Shown: piece by piece, positions 1-6,000 of the stretch
Position numbering within the stretch: the first letter of the stretch is position 1
Layout of the letters: each line of letters opens with the position of its first letter
From: CAYPZL01 sp964415045
GTDB lineage: Bacteria; Planctomycetota; Phycisphaerae; Sedimentisphaerales; Anaerobacaceae
DNA: 9,171 nucleotides
Assembly: GCA_964415045.1 (NCBI GenBank)
Contig: CAYPZL010000208.1
Location: 1 to 9,171, forward strand
Reading direction: 5' to 3'
Notes under the pieces: generated by a model
What the model was told of the DNA's origin: nothing
Seen by the model: the letters and a program-made list of their open reading frames with translations, nothing else
The model's database searches: none
Made by a program: the position numbers and the translations under genes

Positions 1-70
1 TTGTCCTCCTTCATACCAGAGAACTCGACCGGAGGCAGCCTTTCATGGGATTACCTGCTCGTGGCCCGCG

Positions 71-269
71 GGATTGCCGCCCCCCGATCAAACCGAGGGC
101 GGACGCGTGCGCGGGATGTCGAACGAAGCCAATTTGGCGCGTTTCCGGGCAGAGAATGGAGGTCAGGATGGAGAACAAGGCCATTTCCGCAGGGGCCGGA
201 TTGCCGCGTCGCTTCGCTCCTCGCAATGACACCAAGGCCCGAGACCGGTGACGCCGAACGAAACCAATT
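71..269. repeat. Two-copy imperfect direct repeat (GGATTGCCGC ... GAACGAARCCAATT)
   Basis: The 10-mer GGATTGCCGC occurs at 71-80 and again at 198-207. The 14-mer GAACGAA(G/A)CCAATT occurs at 121-134 and 256-269, with one mismatch. The order and roughly the spacing are the same in both copies (units 71-134 and 198-269), while the DNA between the two boxes differs. The second unit also contains a CGTCGCTTCGCTCCTCGCAA segment (207-226), a type of sequence I recall as a widespread intergenic repeat that gives spurious 'SLRGAKRRGNP' translations. From memory, GAACGAANCCAATT-like motifs are dispersed in planctomycete genomes; that part is recollection, not shown here. Confidence 0.5.
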
Positions 270-445
270 CCCACGGCGAGCATGATACGCGACGGAGGCA
301 CGGAGGGCTCAGAGATGACTGTAACTGCCTTTTTCACATAGAGTTAGATCGCATGCCCTGTGCTCTCAGCGTCTCCGTGGCGGAAAAGAGGCGGAGTATA
401 GCTTCGGGCCCGGATGACGTACTGAGCCTGGAATGCAACCGGCGC

Positions 446-470
446 GCCCCGTGCGACCGTCAATCGGGGC
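446..470 (-). other. Stem-loop downstream of the lipoprotein gene
   Basis: GCCCCG (446-451) pairs with CGGGGC (465-470) around a 13-nt loop, about 30 nt beyond the lipoprotein stop codon on the minus strand. There is no T-run after it, so it is not a standard intrinsic terminator. It could stabilise the 3' end of the transcript or be chance pairing in GC-rich DNA. Confidence 0.25.
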
Positions 471-499
471 TCTTCGGTTCGGCAAGGGGGCAGAACCCT

Positions 500-718
500 T
501 TACCAGCGCGGGGGGTATCGGTGGGGCCTGGGATGGCCGTGGGGTCGGGGCCGGGGTCTCGGGCCGGGAACGTGGATGACTTCGACGACCTCGACGGGCG
601 GGGCACAAACCACCGGCGGGTGGTGCCGGCGCCGGTGCCCTTCGACGGCGACGAACGTGCATCCGCTGAGCCAGAGGGCCGCTCCTGCGACTATCGCGAT
701 CATGATTGTCCGTCTCAT
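500..718 (-). CDS. Small Pro/Arg/His-rich lipoprotein
   Basis: Predicted 72-residue precursor. It starts with two Arg and a hydrophobic stretch (residues 5-17), then a lipobox LSGC with the lipidated Cys at position 20, so it is probably exported by Sec and anchored in a membrane by signal peptidase II processing. The mature part (about 53 residues) has no known fold that I can recognise. It has an RRRHH patch at 29-33, a second Cys at 38, a hydrophobic-acidic VEVVEVIHV segment at 42-50, and a tail of alternating Arg-Pro/His-Pro pairs ending in Trp72, with seven His in all. I chose the ATG at 718-716 because AGGAGA (731-726) lies 7 nt upstream and the signal peptide begins exactly there; the frame is open further upstream but that extension is not signal-like. 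The gene is divergent from the hydrolase gene. Its function is unknown; the His and Cys content would allow metal or polyanion contact, which is speculation. Confidence 0.75.
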   Translation of the reverse strand: MRRTIMIAIVAGAALWLSGCTFVAVEGHRRRHHPPVVCAPPVEVVEVIHVPGPRPRPRPHGHPRPHRYPPRW

Positions 719-740
719 CGTCGTATCTCCTACACGCAAG

Positions 741-794
741 GTTCCGTTGGCATTTGCTCTACATAAGAAAGGCAGCAAATGTACCAACGGTAAC
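741..794. repeat. Imperfect inverted repeat with 18-bp arms in the lipoprotein upstream region
   Basis: The left arm (741-758) is fully complementary to the right arm (774-794): 8, 7 and 3 paired bases in order, separated by a 2-nt and a 1-nt bulge, both in the right arm. The loop is 15 nt (759-773). It ends 10 nt before the lipoprotein Shine-Dalgarno, on the side away from the gene. As RNA on the minus strand it would form a stable leader hairpin; as DNA it could be an operator overlapping the candidate promoter. There is no U-run after it on either strand. Confidence 0.6.
760..787 (-). promoter_or_regulatory. Possible sigma-70-like promoter for the lipoprotein gene
   Basis: On the minus strand TTGGTA (787-782) and TATGTA (765-760) are separated by 16 nt and lie about 40 nt upstream of the start codon. 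Both boxes are only partial matches to the consensus, and they fall inside the inverted repeat, which would suit an operator. The call is weak. Confidence 0.25.
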
Positions 795-900
795 GATTCC
801 TTGGGCGTTGCGCCATCGCCGAGGCCTCCGGCCTTGACGCTGCCACCCCGAGGCCGCAAGACTCGCACGCACACGACGATCGACGCGCGGGAGTCGGGCG

Positions 901-929
901 TTGGCTTCGGGGGTCGGTTGTGGTATCTT
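901..929 (+). promoter_or_regulatory. Candidate sigma-70-like promoter for the hydrolase gene
   Basis: TTGGCT (901-906) and TATCTT (924-929) are separated by exactly 17 nt, and each box matches the consensus at four of six positions. The expected transcription start near 936 would give a leader of about 20 nt before the ATG at 957, enough to include the Shine-Dalgarno at 944-950. Confidence 0.4.
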
Positions 930-956
930 CGTCACACTATCGGAAAGGAGATACCA

Positions 957-2297
957 ATGCGCACGAGTGAATTCGTCGTGACCGCTTTGTTTGTGGCGTT
1001 GTGCGGCACCGGTGAGGCGTTGAGCGCCGGGCCGGCGAATCCGAATCCCGGCGCGCCGGTTCGGGAGTTGTATGAGGAGTTCATGCGGGATCAGCCGGCC
1101 CTGGAATTCGTCGTCGAGAGCGACCGGGTGGTCCCTTCGGCCGAAGACCCGTCCGTCACGCTGCGACGCGTGGAAGGCCGGTTCGTCAGCCAGATGGTCT
1201 TCGGGAAGCCGCTGACCCACCACGTGGTGATGCTGATCCCGACGGACGAGAGACTGCTGCAATCGCCCCGGCGCCGGGGCAAGGTGGTCATCGTCGGCAG
1301 CATCGAGCGTCACTTTCACGAATCCTTCCTCGTCAATTACGGACACCCCATGGCCGCCAGGCTCGGCTACCCCACGATGATTCTGCCCAATCCCGGGTCC
1401 ACGCCCGACGATCCCGGGCGCGAATGGAGCATCCGCAATCTCTGGGCCGAGGGCGTGCCCCGAAAGGCGACGAATCATTACTTCTTCCGCTTGGCGATCC
1501 CGTACCTGCGCGCGATGGACGTGTTCGCCAACACGCTGAAGATCCCGCGCCGCGACATCAAGGCGGTGATCGGGGGACACAGCAAGCGGGCGCCGTCGGC
1601 GTACACGGCCGCGGCCATTCGCCCGCAGAACGTGGCCGGGGTGGTGTTTATGGGAATGGAGGGCCAGTGGGGCCGGAAAGTCGGCACCGAGTACGCTCCC
1701 GTCTCGCCGCTGGCCAACCGGCGCCACGTCACCGCCAAGTGCATCTATCTCGGCGCAACGAACGAAGACGGCTATACCATGTTCAACGTCACCGGCAACC
1801 AGGCCCTTTTGGAAACGCCCTGGATTGTCTCGATGGTCCCCAACTACCGTCACGCGGCCGAGTCGCCGCAGCAGTTCATCGTCTGGCGCATGTTCGTCGC
1901 CCACGTGTTCGACGACCGCCCCGTGGCGATCATCCGCGACGTCCGGCACGAGGAAACAGACGACGGGATCATCTTCCGCGCCCGCGTCGAGGATCGCAAC
2001 CGTCTCGTGCAGGTCCGCGCCTGGTACGCCTACTGCGACGACGTGCCCCTCTGGCGTGACATCGTGTGGTACCCGGTGGTCATGCGCCGCAGGGAAGGAC
2101 CGGAGCCGCTCTACGAAGGCTACGAACGCGGCAAGACCCCGGACGCCTGGATGGTGGAGGTCGAAGACGTCGCCCAGGGGGTGCACGGATACGTGACCAG
2201 TTGTCCGCAGAACATCACGGGCAAGCCGGCCGAGGAGCGGACCTCGCGCGGCAGCCGTTCGCGTCACTGGGACGAGAAACGGTCTCCCGGACGGTGA
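957..2297 (+). CDS. Secreted PhoPQ-activated pathogenicity-related (PqaA-like) alpha/beta hydrolase
   Basis: 446-residue precursor. Residues 1-24 look like a Sec signal peptide (hydrophobic core FVVTALFVAL, cleavage site ALSA before Gly25), so it is probably periplasmic or secreted. The start was chosen for AAAGGAG (944-950) six nt before the ATG and for the signal peptide; the frame is open upstream. The body resembles the PhoPQ-activated pathogenicity-related family (Pfam PhoPQ_related, alpha/beta hydrolase fold). It has a LAIPYLRAMDVF helix near 180, a nucleophile-elbow motif GGHSKR at 206-211 (Ser209), an acidic position in TNEDGYTMF (Asp271), and VPNYRHA with His299 placed as the catalytic His. 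A C-terminal beta-rich stretch (about 325-380) contains VRAWYAYCDDVPLWRD, like the family's RLWxA...RDF region. Family members usually have GxSKRG; here the final Gly is Ala212. The substrate is unknown. The PhoPQ name is historical and nothing here shows PhoPQ control. The family call is by pattern only; another alpha/beta hydrolase is possible. Confidence 0.65.
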   Translation: MRTSEFVVTALFVALCGTGEALSAGPANPNPGAPVRELYEEFMRDQPALEFVVESDRVVPSAEDPSVTLRRVEGRFVSQMVFGKPLTHHVVMLIPTDERLLQSPRRRGKVVIVGSIERHFHESFLVNYGHPMAARLGYPTMILPNPGSTPDDPGREWSIRNLWAEGVPRKATNHYFFRLAIPYLRAMDVFANTLKIPRRDIKAVIGGHSKRAPSAYTAAAIRPQNVAGVVFMGMEGQWGRKVGTEYAPVSPLANRRHVTAKCIYLGATNEDGYTMFNVTGNQALLETPWIVSMVPNYRHAAESPQQFIVWRMFVAHVFDDRPVAIIRDVRHEETDDGIIFRARVEDRNRLVQVRAWYAYCDDVPLWRDIVWYPVVMRRREGPEPLYEGYERGKTPDAWMVEVEDVAQGVHGYVTSCPQNITGKPAEERTSRGSRSRHWDEKRSPGR

Positions 2298-2301
2298 CAG
2301 C

Positions 2302-2319
2302 GCCGGCGCCCGCGCCGGC
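2302..2319. terminator. GC-rich hairpin between convergent genes
   Basis: GCCGGCGC (2302-2309) and GCGCCGGC (2312-2319) are perfectly complementary and lie 5 nt after the hydrolase stop codon, in the 103-bp gap between the convergent hydrolase and response-regulator genes. Being symmetric, it forms on transcripts from either strand. It lacks a U-run, so it may act as a transcript-end stabiliser or assist Rho-dependent ends rather than as a classic intrinsic terminator. The rest of the gap shows no other feature. Confidence 0.4.
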
Positions 2320-2400
2320 AGCGTGGGCGACGAAGGCGGCGTCCTGCAGGCGCGATGCGTCGTAGAGGCAAGGTCGCCGCCGCCTCGGGTGCCCCGGCCG

Positions 2401-3015
2401 TTACGGCAACTTCGCCTTCTGCGTCAGACGAAGCAGCTCGACGACCGAGTCGACGCCCGCTTTGTCCAGGATGTTGGCGCGATGGAAGTCCACCGTCTTC
2501 TGGCTGATGCCCAGCTCGTAGGCGATGGTCTTGTTGGTCTTGCCCAGAACCAGGAGGTCCATGATCTGGCGTTCGCGCCGCGTCAGGTTCTGGATGCGCG
2601 ACTGGACGTCCAGGCTCTCCTTCCGGTTGCGGCGCATCCGCGCGTCGAGCTCGATGGCTTTCTGGATATTGTCGAGCAGGAGTTGATCGCGAAAGGGCTT
2701 CTCGATGAAATCGAGGGCGCCGGTCTTCATGGCCTCGACCGCCATGGGAACATCCGCATGCCCGGTAATGATGATGATGGGAATTTCATAGCCCAGCTCC
2801 TTGAGCCGCGACTGCAACTCCAGTCCGCTCATGCCGGACATGCGCACGTCGAGAACGAGGCATCCCGGCTGCTTCGGATCGTACTCGGCTAAAAACTCCC
2901 GCGCGCTGGTGAACGTTCTGACATCCAGGCCGATGTCCTCGATCAATACACTCAACGATCGACACACGGCCTCGTCATCATCCACGACAAAAACGACAGG
3001 ATGATCATGTTCCAC
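2401..3015 (-). CDS. FixJ-type response regulator (REC + LuxR HTH)
   Basis: 204-residue two-domain regulator. The receiver domain (about 6-120) has the acidic triplet DDD at 12-14, phospho-acceptor Asp56 in LVLDVRMSGMSG, Thr84 in IIITGHADV and Lys106 in IEKPF, so all conserved switch residues are present. The LuxR/GerE-type HTH spans about 144-198 (LTRRERQIMDLLVLGKTNKTIA, then the recognition helix ISQKTVDFHRANIL). The MSGMSG loop and TGHADVPMAV are characteristic of the FixJ/NarL-like FixJ branch. I chose the GTG at 3015-3013 because AAGGAG (3027-3022) lies 6 nt upstream of it; an in-frame TTG at 3030 would add five residues but has the Shine-Dalgarno inside the coding sequence. The gene overlaps the kinase gene by 11 bp, which implies co-transcription and translational coupling. 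It is the obvious partner of that kinase; its target genes are not evident from this window. Confidence 0.92.
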   Translation of the reverse strand: MEHDHPVVFVVDDDEAVCRSLSVLIEDIGLDVRTFTSAREFLAEYDPKQPGCLVLDVRMSGMSGLELQSRLKELGYEIPIIIITGHADVPMAVEAMKTGALDFIEKPFRDQLLLDNIQKAIELDARMRRNRKESLDVQSRIQNLTRRERQIMDLLVLGKTNKTIAYELGISQKTVDFHRANILDKAGVDSVVELLRLTQKAKLP

Positions 3016-6000
3016 GGTTCGCTCCTTCAAATGGTAATGTGAATGTAAACGTCGCCCCTGACACGCCGTCGGATTCCGCCCAGAGGCGTCCGCCGTGCGA
3101 TTCGATGATGCGGCGGCTCAGTGACAATCCGATCCCCAGCCCCTCTTCTTTCGTGGTGAAGAACGAATCGAACATTTTCTCCGCCAGCTCGGCCGAGAAG
3201 CCCCGCCCCGTATCGGCCACGGCGACCTGGACGGCGCCGTCCGGCCGCCGGGACGTCGTGACCGTCAGGTTGCGCTGCGTCACTTCCGGATCGTTCATCG
3301 CCTCCAGCGCGTTTCGCAGGAGGTTGAGCACGACCTGCTCAAGCTCCACCGCGTTGCCCTCCACGGCGGGCAGATCACGGGCAAATCTCGATATCATGAC
3401 GGCCTCGCGCCGGGCCGCTTCGCTGCGAAGCATGTCCATGACGTCGACCACCAAAGCGTTCAGATCGAGCGTGGCCCGGTGCGGATCCCGCTTGGCCATA
3501 AGAGAACGGATGTGCTTGATGATATTGGCAGCGCGTTCGGCCTGACCGGCAATTTGCTCGATCGAGCTGCGCACGACCTCGACCGAAAAGTGCTCGCGCC
3601 GCATCATCCGCAGACACCCGCTCGAATAGTTGAGGATGGCACACAGCGGCTGGTTCAATTCATGGGCCAGCCCGGAGGCCATTTCACCGAGCGTGTTCGC
3701 GTGCCAGGCGCGCGTCAGCTCGGATAAATGCCGCTGGGCCTCCTCCTCGGCGCGCTTGCGGTCCGCAATGTCCCTCACGACGGCCAGCACCCGACGTTTG
3801 CCTCCGATCACGGCGCTCTTGAGATTCACCTCCACCCAGAGGCGGCTCCCGTCTTTGCGGCGTAGAAGCCACTCGAACAGTTGGGCGTTCTCGCCGGCGG
3901 CTCTCGCAACCCGCTCCAAAGCCTTCTGCTGCGTATAGGCCGGCTCGTTCACACTCAACTCGCCGACCGTCCGCTGCAAAATCTCCTGGCGGGAGTAGCC
4001 CAGCATCCGCACCGTCGTCTCATTGACGTCGAGGATCGCCCCGGTGAGCGGATCGTGCACGAAGATCGCTTCGTTGGCGGCGTTGAAGATCTCCCGATAG
4101 TTTCGCTCCGAAGCCCGCAAGGCGGCCTCCGCCTCTTTCCGCTCGCTGATATCCCGCACGAGGGCCCACATGCCGAGCGGCCGAGCTTCGCTATCTCGAT
4201 CCAGATAGGTTCTCAGCTCCACCGGAAGAACCGTACCATCCTTGCGGACGTATTCCTTCTCATACACGTCCGAGTAGCCCCGGGGCAGGACTTGCGACTG
4301 AATGATGTTGCGTTCGAAGGCGTGCCATCGGTCCGGCGTGAAATCTTTGTACGTCACCCCCCGGATCTCGTCCAAGCTGTAGCCCAGCATATTCAGAAAA
4401 ACGGAGTTGCAGTCGCGGATTCGGCCCTCCAGGTCCATGGAAGCCGTGCCGTCGCGGCTTCCTTCGTAGAGCTCCCGGTATCTCCGCTCCGATTCCTGCA
4501 ACGCTCGTTCGGCGCGTTTCCATTCGGTGATATCCTCGACGGTCCCTTCGTAATACAGGGTGCGGCCTTGTTCGTCGCGCACCGCTCGGGCGTTCTCGCG
4601 CACCATCAGGGTGGTGCCGTCGCGCCTTCGCCAGGCCGACTCCAACCCCACGACCCGGCCGCGCGACTCGATACGCTCCTTGAAATGCTGGCGAGAGTAG
4701 CCATGCTGGAAACCCTCTTGCTCCACATTCAGCTCGGCGATGTCGTCGAAACAGGAATACCCGAGCATCCGCACGAGAGAGGGATTGGCCGCGAGAAGAC
4801 GACCGTCCGGCGTGGTCTGATAGAAGCCCAGCACCGCGTTCTCGAAGATGCCACGGAACCGCTCCTCGCTGGCGTGCAATGACTCCTCCGCGTGTTTGCG
4901 AAGCAGCGCATTGGCAAAGATCTCGCCCACCAGCCGCAACCGCTGGACCAGTTCATCAGACCACTCCCGTTGTTTTCGCATCGAGGAAAATACCACAGCT
5001 CCCAAAGCCAATCCGCTCGTAACGACGGGGATCACAACCAAAGATTTTATGCCCTGTCTTTCACAGTATCGCCTTTCACTGGCGGTCTCATCGCCCACGC
5101 CTTCCAAGGCTGAAAACACCAGGGTCTCACCTTTTACCAATTGCTCAATAAACCAGGTAAACTCCTCGCGTGGCAGCGTCGCAGGGGCCGCGTCGAGACC
5201 CGGAGCCGCCCAGGAATGCGTGGTCACGATGTCACCAGAATCACTCGGCACGTGGATGATGGTACTGCGATCGATCCGGAGGAACTCACCGATTTGGCCC
5301 AGCCAACGCTCGATTTCCGCGTTGATGTCTTCGGTCGGGAGGTTGATAAATGCCGCCGAGAGATGGGACACAAGCGTCTCAAACGCCAGTCGTTTCTGGA
5401 GTGCTTCGGCCGACCGCTTTCGCGCCAGCGCGTTGGCAAAGACCTCCGCCACGATTTTGACCAGCAAAACCTCGTCGGGCGACCACGTGCGGTGCCGGCC
5501 TACGGTGGCGAAACCCAGGAAGCCGAACAGCGCCCCGCCAACAACAATGGGAACATTCAGCAGGGATTTCACCCCTGCTGCTTCCAGGAGCTCCCTCGCC
5601 CGGGTCGCTTCGCCCTGAAGATCCCCAACACACGGAATACTCAAGGCATCTCCTTCGGCAAACTGCTCGGCGGTCCATGAGAAACGGGCGACCTCCAATC
5701 CCTGCACGTGGTCTTTGTACGACTCGATCCCTTCGGCACACCATTCGTGGACCTGGCTCAGTCTCGTGCCGTCGTCATGCAGCATGACGACGTACGTCCG
5801 GTCCACGTCGACAAAGCGTCCGATCTGCTCCAGCGTTTGGTCGATTCCGCCGTCAATATCATCGGCGGGAAGACTAACGAACGTATTCGATATGTCCGCT
5901 ACCAGTTCCTCAAAATCCAGGCGGTAGCGCATCGCCTTCTCGGCCTTCTTGCGCTCCGTGATATCAGTGACGATCCCAAGAACAGCGCTATCGCCTTTAT

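Larger units (their letters stand above)
1..499. other. Left-hand non-coding region with repeat modules
   Basis: I see no convincing gene in this stretch. Open frames exist on both strands but their translations are low-complexity, Arg/Pro-rich, lack recognisable domains, and run through the repeat modules described separately. None has a good Shine-Dalgarno sequence at a sensible distance. The stretch lies downstream of the lipoprotein gene, so it may hold its 3' end (see the hairpin at 446-470). A gene ending left of the window cannot be excluded. Confidence 0.6.

Noticed and set aside
11..337. 108-codon minus-strand frame with SLRGAKRRGNP
   Set aside because: The peptide motif is a familiar artefact of translating a widespread intergenic repeat. 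The frame simply runs through both repeat units.
576..956. Upstream extension of the hydrolase frame
   Set aside because: The extension lacks a Shine-Dalgarno, is low-complexity, overlaps the lipoprotein gene, and would bury the signal peptide that begins at 957.
759..2267. 502-codon minus-strand open frame
   Set aside because: Antisense to the hydrolase gene, whose plus-strand translation has a signal peptide and conserved catalytic motifs. The minus-strand product is His/Asp/Arg-rich without a domain.
2323..2892. 189-codon plus-strand open frame
   Set aside because: Antisense to the response regulator, which has all conserved REC and HTH residues.
3005..3660. Possible receiver domain making the kinase a hybrid
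   Set aside because: The protein ends directly after the HATPase domain (GATFTFTLP); no receiver acidic cluster or phospho-Asp motif follows.
3881..4882. 333-codon plus-strand open frame
   Set aside because: Antisense shadow of kinase PAS7-PAS9, with no domain or Shine-Dalgarno of its own.
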